NCBI GenBank assembly: GCA_964344215.1 | Contig: CAYFMP010000043.1 | Span: forward strand, 1 to 31,875 | DNA: 31,875 nucleotides | Direction: 5' to 3' | Source: CAYFMP01 sp964344215 | GTDB lineage: Bacteria > Pseudomonadota > Alphaproteobacteria > Rhodospirillales > Casp-alpha2 | Part shown: positions 17,397 to 24,858 of the stretch, in pieces | Layout of the letters: every line of letters begins with the position of its first letter | Position numbering within the stretch: position 1 is the stretch's first letter | Notes under the pieces: generated by a model | Databases searched by the model: none | What the model was told of the DNA's origin: nothing | Seen by the model: only the letters and a program-made list of their open reading frames with translations | Made by a program: the position numbers and the translations under genes

Positions 17397-17978
17397 ATGG
17401 GAGCGACGAAGGGACTGACATTTGGTGAAGAAACAGCATATTCATCCCTGGGCCATTCCGAAACGCGAGCATCGTTGGACAACGACCTCGAAACCAAGAT
17501 CAGGAAGCTTCGCCTGCTGATCGTCGACGACAGCCGTTTCGCCAGATCGCTGGTCAAGAGCGCCGTCCAAAACTATGGTATGCGCGACATCATCGAGACC
17601 GATTGCGCCGTCGAGGCCTTGCAGATCCTGGGCACCGACGAGTTCGACCTTATGCTGGTCGATTACGAGATGCCGATCATGACCGGCGCCGAGTTGGCGC
17701 GCCGCGTTCGCGAAGGCCGCGACGTTCCCGACCCGACCATCCCCATAATCCTGATCTCCGGATACACCGACGAACACCGCGTCCGCGAGGCGCGCGCCGC
17801 CGGCATCCACGAGTTCCTGGCCAAACCGTTCACCCCGGCCGATCTCTACAACCGCATCCGCGCCGCCATTGAGGACGAACGGCCGTTCATCCGCACCGAA
17901 ACCTACATCGGGCCCGACCGCCGATGGGTCAACAAGGGACCGAAACCGGGCGAACGGGAACGCCGCGAAAAGAGTTAG
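17397..17978 (+). CDS. CheY-like receiver protein with IGPDRR tail (paralogue 2)
   Basis: A 193-residue single-domain response regulator. The receiver (about residues 38-160) is complete: acidic pair DD in LLIVDDSRFARS, phosphoacceptor Asp in LVDYEMPIMTG, Thr/Ser switch in ILISGYTDEHR and lysine in LAKPFTPADL. The tail RPFIRTETYIGPDRR matches paralogue 1, and the two proteins align along their whole length, so they arose by tandem duplication. AGGAGG at 17376-17381 is 15 bases before the ATG, longer than usual. The lack of an output domain suggests it acts by protein contact or as a phosphate relay or sink. The two genes sit on the plus strand between priA and atpH, both on the minus strand. 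Confidence 0.88.
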   Translation: MGATKGLTFGEETAYSSLGHSETRASLDNDLETKIRKLRLLIVDDSRFARSLVKSAVQNYGMRDIIETDCAVEALQILGTDEFDLMLVDYEMPIMTGAELARRVREGRDVPDPTIPIILISGYTDEHRVREARAAGIHEFLAKPFTPADLYNRIRAAIEDERPFIRTETYIGPDRRWVNKGPKPGERERREKS

Positions 17979-18031
17979 GCGCGTGTGACGAAGTTCGCAT
18001 CATTTCCGGGCGCATCCGACTTCCGCCGCCG

Positions 18032-20260
18032 CTAAAGAAAGCTGTACGGGTCGACATCGACCTGGACGCGGACTTTCCTCGGCCACTTGGCGCGCTTCAG
18101 CCAGTCGCGCACCACCCCTTGCACGGTGGTTTCCTTCGGCGCTTTCAACAGCAGTCGCCGCCGGTGTTTGCCGCGCAGCAGCGCAAACGGCGCCGGGGCC
18201 GGGCCAAGCACCCGAATGCCGTCTGAGTTGGGCGCGGCGCGGCCTAGATCGCGGGCCGCCGTCTCGACCGCCGCCTCGTCCGAGCCGGACACGATCACCG
18301 CCACCAGCTTGCCGAACGGCGGCATGGCGGCGTCGCGGCGCGCCGCGCACTCGGCCTCCAGAAACCGCTCGCCGTCGCCCGACACCAACGCCGCCATTAC
18401 CGGGTGGCCGGCCATATAGGTTTGCAGGACGACGCGGCCGGGGCGCCGGCCGCGGCCGGCCCGGCCCGCCACCTGATAAAGGAGCTGGTAGGTGCGCTCG
18501 GCGGCGCGCAAATCGCCGCCGCTCAGGCCGAGGTCGGCGTCGACGACGCCGACCGTGGTCAGCAGCGGGAAGTGATAGCCCTTGGCGACGATCTGGGTGC
18601 CGACGATCAGGTCGATCCGGTGATCCTCGATACGGCGGATCATGTCGGCGGCGGCGGCCGGCGAGGTCAGGGTATCGCTGGCGGCGATATCGAGCCTGAT
18701 CCCGGGGAACGCCTCGGCGACCTCCTCGGCCAGCCGTTCGACGCCGGGTCCGCAGGCGGCCAGGCTGTCCCCGGTCTCGCATTCGGGGCAGCGTTCCGGC
18801 AGCCGGATCGAAAAGCCGCAGTGATGGCACTGCAGGCGGCCGCGGTGCCGGTGCTCGACCAGCCACGCCGTGCAGCGCGGGCACTGGAAGCGGTGGCCGC
18901 AGGTGCGGCACAACGTCAGCGGCGCATAGCCGCGGCGGTTCAGGAACAGCATCGCCTGCTCGCCGGCCTCGAAGGTTTCCTCGAGGCGACCGCTTAAGGC
19001 CGGCGACAGCCATTTGCCCGCCGCCGGCCCGGCCGCCAGCATGTCGACGACTTCGATGTCGGGCATGCGGGCGCCGGCGTGACGGTCGGGAAGGTGGAGG
19101 CTGGCGTAGCGTCCGCTGTCGGCGTTGACCGCCGTCTCCAGCGACGGCGTCGCCGACGCCAGGACTATCGGGACGTCGCTCAGCCGGGCGCGCACCACGG
19201 CCATGTCGCGGGCGTTGTAGACGACGCCGTCTTCTTGCTTGAAGGCGGCGTCGTGTTCCTCGTCGACGACGATCAGGCCGAGGTCGGGGAACGGCAGGAA
19301 CAGGGCCGAGCGGGCGCCGACGACGACGCCGGCGCGACCCGATGCCACCGCCCGCCAGGTGCGCCGCCGTTGCGCCGGCGTCAGGTCCGAGTGCCATTGC
19401 AGCGGCGGCTTTCCGAAGCGTTCCCGGAAGCGCTCCAGCCACTGCGCGGTCAGCGCGATCTCGGGCAGCAGGACGAGAACCTGGCGGCCCGCCTTCAAGG
19501 CCTCGGCGACGGCCGCGAAGTAGACCTCGGTCTTGCCCGATCCCGGCACGCCGTCAAGCAGGGTAACGCCGAAGCCGCCGCCGGCGGCAGCCTCGGCGAG
19601 GCGCTCGGCGGCCTTCGCCTGGTCGCTCGAAAAGGTCGGGCCGGGCCGGGCCGGGTCCGGTTCGGGAACGTCGGCCTCGGCCTCGATCTGCACCGCGCTC
19701 AACGCTCCGGCTTCGGCCAGTCCGCGCACCACGGAGACGGAAACGGCGGCCTCGCGGGCCAGTTCGACGGCGCTCATGGGCGGCCTCTCGGCGGCGGTTC
19801 CGAGAACGCGCCGGCGAGCCTTGGTCATCCGCAGGTCGGGCGGCGGGGCGGCAAGCGCGAAGGCGGTCAGGGGCTTCGGCGGCTCAAGGGCGTCGGGCAC
19901 GCTCATCACCATCTTCAGTACCGCGCCTGGGGCGTTGAGGGTGTAGTTGGCGACCCAGGCGACGAAGCGGCGCGAAACCTCGGGCAGCGGCGGGCACGAC
20001 AGCACTGCATCGAGGTCCTTGAGCTTGGCTTCGTCGACGCCGCCCTCGCCTTCACCCCAGACGACGCCCAAGGCCGTCCGCCGGCCCAGCGGCACGGCGA
20101 CGAAATCGCCGTCGGCGATGGCGACGCCGTCGGGAACGCGGTAATCGTAGGCACCGGCCAGCGGCAGCGGCAACAACACGCCGACGCGCCCGCCCGGCGG
20201 GTGGACAGGTGTTCGGGAATCGGGGCGTTGGTCGGATCGGTTCATGAATTCCGTCGACAT
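18032..20260 (-). CDS. priA: Primosomal protein N' (replication restart helicase PriA)
   Basis: PriA recognises stalled forks and loads the replisome. About 742 residues from the ATG at 20260, which has AAAGGA shortly before it; the frame is open further up but without support. Seen: the N-terminal 3'-end-binding domain (VGVLLPLPLAGAYDYRVPDG), Walker A GVPGSGKTEVY, Walker B VDEEHD, SATPSLET (motif III), the paired zinc-binding cysteines between the helicase lobes (CRTCGHRFQCPRC, CHHCGF, CPECE), GTQIVAKGYHFP (motif V) and QVAGRAGRG (motif VI). Normal length, no breaks. It is divergent from the DUF484-xerC pair. Confidence 0.96.
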   Translation of the reverse strand: MSTEFMNRSDQRPDSRTPVHPPGGRVGVLLPLPLAGAYDYRVPDGVAIADGDFVAVPLGRRTALGVVWGEGEGGVDEAKLKDLDAVLSCPPLPEVSRRFVAWVANYTLNAPGAVLKMVMSVPDALEPPKPLTAFALAAPPPDLRMTKARRRVLGTAAERPPMSAVELAREAAVSVSVVRGLAEAGALSAVQIEAEADVPEPDPARPGPTFSSDQAKAAERLAEAAAGGGFGVTLLDGVPGSGKTEVYFAAVAEALKAGRQVLVLLPEIALTAQWLERFRERFGKPPLQWHSDLTPAQRRRTWRAVASGRAGVVVGARSALFLPFPDLGLIVVDEEHDAAFKQEDGVVYNARDMAVVRARLSDVPIVLASATPSLETAVNADSGRYASLHLPDRHAGARMPDIEVVDMLAAGPAAGKWLSPALSGRLEETFEAGEQAMLFLNRRGYAPLTLCRTCGHRFQCPRCTAWLVEHRHRGRLQCHHCGFSIRLPERCPECETGDSLAACGPGVERLAEEVAEAFPGIRLDIAASDTLTSPAAAADMIRRIEDHRIDLIVGTQIVAKGYHFPLLTTVGVVDADLGLSGGDLRAAERTYQLLYQVAGRAGRGRRPGRVVLQTYMAGHPVMAALVSGDGERFLEAECAARRDAAMPPFGKLVAVIVSGSDEAAVETAARDLGRAAPNSDGIRVLGPAPAPFALLRGKHRRRLLLKAPKETTVQGVVRDWLKRAKWPRKVRVQVDVDPYSFL

Positions 20261-20273
20261 CGGGTTCCTTTGG

Positions 20274-20280
20274 TATAATA
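20274..20280. promoter_or_regulatory. Overlapping divergent -10 boxes between priA and the DUF484 gene
   Basis: TATAATA at 20274-20280 gives TATAAT on the plus strand (start near 20286, 36-base leader to the ATG at 20322). The reverse complement TATTAT is 5 of 6 for the minus strand toward priA. No good -35 is seen at standard spacing on either strand (a TCGACA at 20254-20259 is only 14 bp away). Confidence 0.4.
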
Positions 20281-20321
20281 GGCGATTCGCAAACCCAAGC
20301 TGCTTTTTTGAAGGGTACGGC

Positions 20322-21062
20322 ATGAGCCAGCAACACGACGACCTTCCCGCCGAACGGCCGGACAAAGACGCCGCCGCCCATCAGGACGCCGACTTCGAAA
20401 CATCGGTCGCCGACTTCCTCAAGCGCCACCCGGATTTCTTCGTCGACCATCCGGACGTGCTGTCCGGGATGACGGCGCCGGACCGCTGGAGCGGCGACGG
20501 CGTCGTCGATATGCAGCGTTTCCTGCTCGACCGTCGCCTGGAAGAGATGGACGATCTCCGCAACTGCGCCCAGGAAGTCATCGAGACCAGCCGCTCCAAC
20601 ATGTCGACGCAGACCCGCACTCACGCCGCCGTGCTGGCGTTGCTCGGCGCCACCGACCTCGACCATCTGGTCCGCTTGATCGCCGACGACTGGCCGTTTC
20701 TGCTCGATGTCGACGTCGTCGTGTTCGGGTACGAGCCGGCCCGCGCCCGCCAGCCGCGCTTGGTTTCGGCCCACATCCGCCAGTTCCCGGCCGGCGCCAC
20801 GGACGCCGTCCTTGGGCCCGATCAGGACGTCCGCCTGATCCGCGACATGCAGGACGACGGCAGCATCTTCGGTTCCGGCGCCGGCTTGGTGCGCTCCGCC
20901 GCTCTGGCCCGGCTGCGGCCCAGCGGCAGCCTGCCGCCCGGCCTGATGGCGCTGGGCTCGCGCGGCAACGCCTTTCATCCCGGACAAGGAACGGAGCTGA
21001 TCGGGTTCCTCGCCCGAATCCTCGAAACCTGTATCGATAGGGCGCTCAAGGCCGGCCCATGA
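20322..21062 (+). CDS. DUF484 family protein
   Basis: A 246-residue cytoplasmic protein of the DUF484 family, a GAF-like fold of unknown function that is widely encoded next to xerC. The family's N-terminal block VADFLKRHPDFFVDHPDVLSGM is clear, followed by a helical stretch and a GAF-like C-terminal domain ending HPGQGTELIGFLARILETCIDRAL. The ATG at 20322 is chosen over the open frame above it because AAGGG lies at 20311-20315 and this start gives the family N-terminus. It ends 13 bases before xerC, so the two are co-transcribed. Confidence 0.9.
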   Translation: MSQQHDDLPAERPDKDAAAHQDADFETSVADFLKRHPDFFVDHPDVLSGMTAPDRWSGDGVVDMQRFLLDRRLEEMDDLRNCAQEVIETSRSNMSTQTRTHAAVLALLGATDLDHLVRLIADDWPFLLDVDVVVFGYEPARARQPRLVSAHIRQFPAGATDAVLGPDQDVRLIRDMQDDGSIFGSGAGLVRSAALARLRPSGSLPPGLMALGSRGNAFHPGQGTELIGFLARILETCIDRALKAGP

Positions 21063-21075
21063 GCAGGACGGCCGC

Positions 21076-22032
21076 GTGATCTCGTTCGTCGCCGAGCCGG
21101 CGGTCGTCCAGGCCATCGACGGCTGGCGGAGCTGGCTGGCCGACGAACGCCGGACGTCGGCCCACACCGTCGACGCCTACGGGCGCGATCTGGCCGGGTT
21201 CCTCAAGTTCGTCGCCGACCATCACGGCTATCCGCCGGGCCTGAGCGACCTCGACGCCCTCGACACCACGACGTTCCGCTCTTACCTGGCGAAACGGCTG
21301 GCCGACGGCATGGCCCGCGCCTCGACGGCCCGCACGCTTTCCACCCTGCGCAGTTTCTTCCGCTTTTTGGAGCGCCGCGGACTGGCCAGCAATGGGGCGA
21401 TCGGCGTCGTCCGCACGCCGAAGGTGCCGAAATCGGTGCCGAAGGCGCTGACCGAGGAGGACGCCCTCGACGCCCTCGGCGCCGTTTCCGGTCTGGCGGG
21501 CGAGCCGTGGGTGGCCCTGAGGGACACGGCGCTGCTGGCGGTACTCTATGGCTGCGGGCTCAGAATCGGCGAGGCGCTTGGGCTTAACCGCGGCCAAATT
21601 CCGGACCTCGCCGCCGCCGCCGAAACCACGACCACGCTCACCGTCACCGGCAAGGGCGGTAAGCAGCGCGTGGTGCCGGTGCTGCCGGCCGTCGCCCGGA
21701 CGCTCGCCGACTACGTGGTGGCCTGCCCCTTCGATCCCGGCGCCGACGGTCCGCTGTTCGTCGGCGTCCGCGGCAAGCGGCTGAATGCCGGCGTCGCCCA
21801 GCGCCGCATGCGTGAGGTCAGAGCCAAGCTCAACCTGCCCGACTCGGCGACGCCGCACGCGCTGCGCCACAGCTTCGCCACCCACCTACTGGCCGGCGGC
21901 GGCGATCTCAGGACCATCCAGGAACTGCTCGGCCACGCCTCGCTGTCGACCACCCAGCGCTACACCGACGTCGACGCCAAGCGCCTGTCGGCGGTCTACG
22001 ACAGCGCCCACCCGAGGGCGCGCAGCCGCTAA
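21076..22032 (+). CDS. xerC: Tyrosine recombinase XerC
   Basis: XerC acts with XerD at dif to resolve chromosome dimers at division. The 318-residue protein has an N-terminal SAM-like core-binding domain (about 10-105) and a catalytic domain with all active residues: R163 (CGLRIGEAL), Lys in the TGKGGKQR hairpin near 193-196, H261-x-x-R264 (HALRHSF), H287 (LLGHASL) and the nucleophile Y296 (TTQRYTDVD). GTG start at 21076 with AGGA eight to nine bases upstream. Position after DUF484 and the full-length housekeeping form argue for XerC rather than a phage integrase. Confidence 0.93.
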   Translation: MISFVAEPAVVQAIDGWRSWLADERRTSAHTVDAYGRDLAGFLKFVADHHGYPPGLSDLDALDTTTFRSYLAKRLADGMARASTARTLSTLRSFFRFLERRGLASNGAIGVVRTPKVPKSVPKALTEEDALDALGAVSGLAGEPWVALRDTALLAVLYGCGLRIGEALGLNRGQIPDLAAAAETTTTLTVTGKGGKQRVVPVLPAVARTLADYVVACPFDPGADGPLFVGVRGKRLNAGVAQRRMREVRAKLNLPDSATPHALRHSFATHLLAGGGDLRTIQELLGHASLSTTQRYTDVDAKRLSAVYDSAHPRARSR

Positions 22033-22139
22033 AGCCGCGCCCGGCCGTCTCGTAATACCCCTGTACCACCCGATCCGGCCCGCGTCGTCCTAAGCTGCTG
22101 CGCTTGGACGGTAACAACAGCCCCGCGGGAGAACGGACA

Positions 22140-23045
22140 ATGAAAAAAACCATCGTATTGCTCGCCTTGCTGGCGGTCGTCGGTTCGGCGACGGAGCTGG
22201 CGGCGGCGGAAACCAAGATGAAACCCTTTATCCTGGCCTCGAAAGGACCGGGCGAGATGGCGGCCGTCGTGCAGTCGGCCAAGGACAAGCTGGCTGGGGT
22301 CGGGTTCGAGATCGCCGGCGCCTACGCGCCGTATCCGGGCGCCACCGTCATCGCGGTCACCAACGACGCCCTCAAGCAAGAAGCGACGAAGACCGATCTC
22401 GGCGCTTACGCCGCCGCCATGCGGGTGTCGGTGACGTCGGTCAACGGCGAGATTCAGATCGCCTATACCAACCCCACCTACATGGCTTCGGCCTACCGGC
22501 TTGAGAACAACCTCGCTGCGGTCAAGGCGAAGCTCGCCGAGGCCGTCGGCAGCGGCCCCGAGTTTGGCCCGGAGGAGGGGATGGACGACGAGGAGTTGAG
22601 CGACTACCAGTACATGTTCGGCATGGAGGAATTCGACGACCAGACGACGCTGGAGCGCTTCCTCGACCACGAAGAGGCGGTGGCGACGATCGAGAAGAAC
22701 CTCAAGGCCGGCGTCATGGGCATCACCAAGGTCTACCGGATCGATATCCCGGGTACCAAGGACGTCGTCTTCGGCGTCGCCATGAACGGAAAGAACGGCG
22801 GCGGCGACGACCAGGACGACGCCTTCATCATGAGCGAGATCGATTTCAAGGACGTCCGCTCGACGGCGCACCTGCCCTACGAAATCCTGGTCAAGGACGA
22901 TATCGCCTTTACCTTTTCGGCGCGCTACCGGATCGCCATCAACTTCCCCGACCTGTCGATGGCCGGGCCCAACAGCTTCATGAACATCATGGGGGCGCCG
23001 GGCGCCATCACCAAGGCCCTGGACGCTGTCGCCAACCCCTACTGA
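22140..23045 (+). CDS. Exported protein of unknown function
   Basis: A 301-residue protein with a clear Sec signal peptide (MKKTIVLLALLAVVGSATELAAA, cleavage near residue 23), so periplasmic. ATG at 22140 with GGGAG eight to nine bases before it. No family is recognised with certainty; the first half (KDKLAGVGFEIAGAYAPYPGATVIAVTND, then AYAAAMRVSVTSVNGEIQIAYTNPTYMASAY) has the alternating helix-strand look of DUF302-type domains, but this is only an impression. An acidic segment (PEEGMDDEELSDY) lies near residue 150. No cysteines or heme motifs. It is alone on its strand, convergent with the MFS gene nine bases away. Confidence 0.7.
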   Translation: MKKTIVLLALLAVVGSATELAAAETKMKPFILASKGPGEMAAVVQSAKDKLAGVGFEIAGAYAPYPGATVIAVTNDALKQEATKTDLGAYAAAMRVSVTSVNGEIQIAYTNPTYMASAYRLENNLAAVKAKLAEAVGSGPEFGPEEGMDDEELSDYQYMFGMEEFDDQTTLERFLDHEEAVATIEKNLKAGVMGITKVYRIDIPGTKDVVFGVAMNGKNGGGDDQDDAFIMSEIDFKDVRSTAHLPYEILVKDDIAFTFSARYRIAINFPDLSMAGPNSFMNIMGAPGAITKALDAVANPY

Positions 23046-23054
23046 GGCGTAGGG

Positions 23055-24290
23055 TCAGGGCGGCTTGCCGCGCAGCAGGTAAAGGGCGATCGGTCCGAGA
23101 GCGACGACGGCGCCGGAGAAGGCGAACGACAGCCCCCACGAGGTGACGGTGTCGCCGCCGACGCCGCCGGCCGAAGTCAGGTCGAGCATGACGCCGAACA
23201 GCAGCGGGCCGGCGAACGAGCCGGTGAAACCGATGCACGAATGCACCGCCATGGTGGCGCCGCGGTACCCCTTCGGCGCGGCGGCGACGACGCCGGCCGT
23301 AACGGAAGACGATTCGCCGGTGATCGTCACCCCGTAGGCGAGGACCATGACGACGACGATCCAGAACGGCCACGCCGCCGCGAAGCCGATCATGAAGCCG
23401 AGCGCCGCCGACGTCCACATGATGAGGGTGATGGCCCTATGCCGGCCGATGCGTCTCGACATCTCGTTGCCGAGCACGCTCGACGGCAGGCCCAGCAGGT
23501 TGGCCAGCGCCGCCCACGCGGTGGCCGACAGCAGCGTGCCCTGGCCCGGATGGGTGGAGGCGGCGAAGAACAGGAACGTCACCATCCACGAGCGATAGAC
23601 GAACAGCTCGAAGTTATGGACCGTGTAGGCCAGCACGTAGCCCATGGCCGGGCGGCATTTGAGGACCGGGCGGAAATCCAAGAGGTGGGTGTCGGGTTTT
23701 TCGTGCGGGCGGGGGTCGCGGCGCGGCAGCAGGGCATAGACGACGGCCAGCGCCACCACCGGTCCGGCGGTGGCGGCCAGGAAGGCGGCGTGCCAGCCGA
23801 AACTGGCGGCGATCTCGCCGGCCAGGAAGAACGACAGCGCCGTGCCGATGCCGAAGCTCGACGTATAGAACGCCACCGAGCGGCTGTGGTCGGCGCCGGG
23901 CGCGATGTCCTCGAGGTGGTCGTTCAGGAGCTTCAATCCCGGCATGTAGGTACCGGCCAGGCCGACGCCGGCGACGGCGCGGAACAGCATGGCCGTCCAG
24001 AACCCTTCCGTCCACAGCGCGAAGCCCAAGCTGGAGAGCGCGGTGAGCACCATGCACACGGTGTAGACCAGGCGCGGTCGCACCCGGTCGGTGAGGCTGA
24101 CCAGGACCGGCACGGCGGCCAGGTAGCCGGCGTAGTAGATGCCGTTGATCCAGCCGGCGTCGGTCTTGCTGAGGTTCCATGAGTCGATGAAGGTCGGCAA
24201 CAGGGCCGGGAAGGTCACCGCGCCCAGCATGCTGGCGACCTCGGCCACGCACATGACGGCGATCAACTGGACGGGCGTGAGGCTTCGCAT
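23055..24290 (-). CDS. Major facilitator superfamily transporter
   Basis: A 411-residue inner-membrane protein with about twelve hydrophobic segments and an MFS layout. The A-motif-like loop LTDRVRPRLVYTVC after the second helix, RAVAGVGLAGTYMPGLKLL (fourth helix) and a hydrophilic central loop (LLPRRDPRPHEKPDTHLLDFRPVLKCRP, near residue 200) are visible. The overall sequence is nearest to CynX/NimT-type or 4-hydroxybenzoate-type anion carriers in feel, but the substrate cannot be assigned. ATG at 24290. No metabolic partner gene is adjacent. Confidence 0.85.
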   Translation of the reverse strand: MRSLTPVQLIAVMCVAEVASMLGAVTFPALLPTFIDSWNLSKTDAGWINGIYYAGYLAAVPVLVSLTDRVRPRLVYTVCMVLTALSSLGFALWTEGFWTAMLFRAVAGVGLAGTYMPGLKLLNDHLEDIAPGADHSRSVAFYTSSFGIGTALSFFLAGEIAASFGWHAAFLAATAGPVVALAVVYALLPRRDPRPHEKPDTHLLDFRPVLKCRPAMGYVLAYTVHNFELFVYRSWMVTFLFFAASTHPGQGTLLSATAWAALANLLGLPSSVLGNEMSRRIGRHRAITLIMWTSAALGFMIGFAAAWPFWIVVVMVLAYGVTITGESSSVTAGVVAAAPKGYRGATMAVHSCIGFTGSFAGPLLFGVMLDLTSAGGVGGDTVTSWGLSFAFSGAVVALGPIALYLLRGKPP

Positions 24291-24395
24291 GGCGTCTGCG
24301 CGCTACCGTGGTTCCGGGATGCCGGTTGGCGGAAAGCGAAGCCTCGCCGCCGGCGCCCCAAAACCTAGGACCGCGAAAGACAGGCGTCAATCAAA

Positions 24396-24415
24396 ATTTC
24401 GATGAATATCGAAAT
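24396..24415. promoter_or_regulatory. Perfect inverted repeat, candidate operator between MFS and small ORF
   Basis: ATTTCGAT-gaat-ATCGAAAT is an 8-bp perfect inverted repeat in the AT-rich gap between the divergent MFS gene and the small ORF. A further half site ATCGAAAT occurs at 24519-24526, just before the small ORF. TATATAAG at 24501-24508 is the best -10-like box toward the small ORF. The arrangement suggests an operator serving one or both genes. Confidence 0.4.
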
Positions 24416-24546
24416 GAGGTCTGCGACCGAAGGAAAACCCGTTCACGCTTCGAAGCCGGGCCACTTTTCCGATAAGAAAAGAACTTTCACCTTAAGTAAC
24501 TATATAAGAGTATTAACAATCGAAATGCCATCTATGGGAGGATACG

Positions 24547-24831
24547 ATGAAAAACATGGGAAACTTCGATCCGAATTGGAAACCTGTCGTTCCCGGCGGG
24601 CTAACGGACGAACAGAAGAAAACGTTGATGGATGCGGGATGGAAGGCGGAGACAACAGGATATGATGTCGTCGATGTCGATGTCGGATTCGTTGAGCCGG
24701 ACGTTCCGGGCGGGTTCCTTCTGTACAAGGTCAATGTTCCGGCGGGAACCGACTATCTCTATAATCGGGAAACAGGGGCTGCACTGCTATCAAGCTGCGG
24801 CAATCCGACTTGCTGGCGGTGGCTCGTTTGA
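24547..24831 (+). CDS. Small AT-richer protein of unknown function with C-terminal cysteine pair
   Basis: A 94-residue protein that I do not recognise. The ATG at 24547 has a very strong GGGAGGA five to six bases upstream, which supports real translation. The N-terminal two thirds are polar and acidic with Gly/Pro turns (PVVPGGLTDEQKKTLMDAGW, DVVDVDVGFVEPDVPGG); the end, GAALLSSCGNPTCWRWLV, holds two cysteines and two tryptophans. No signal peptide and no membrane segment. Base composition is lower in GC than the neighbours, and so is the leader, suggesting recent acquisition. The shape (acidic leader, Cys-containing tail) recalls peptide precursors, but no modifying enzyme or exporter adjoins it. 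Confidence 0.6.
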   Translation: MKNMGNFDPNWKPVVPGGLTDEQKKTLMDAGWKAETTGYDVVDVDVGFVEPDVPGGFLLYKVNVPAGTDYLYNRETGAALLSSCGNPTCWRWLV

Positions 24832-24858
24832 CCCGAACCGATAGGGGAAACACTTTTC

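Noticed and set aside
24402..24665. An 87-codon ORF overlapping the small Cys-tailed ORF
   Set aside because: No ribosome site, starts inside the inverted repeat, and overlaps in another frame the ORF with the strong GGGAGGA.
24547..24831. Calling the small ORF a RiPP precursor
   Set aside because: No maturase, protease or exporter gene is adjacent and no leader family is recognised; kept only as an unknown.
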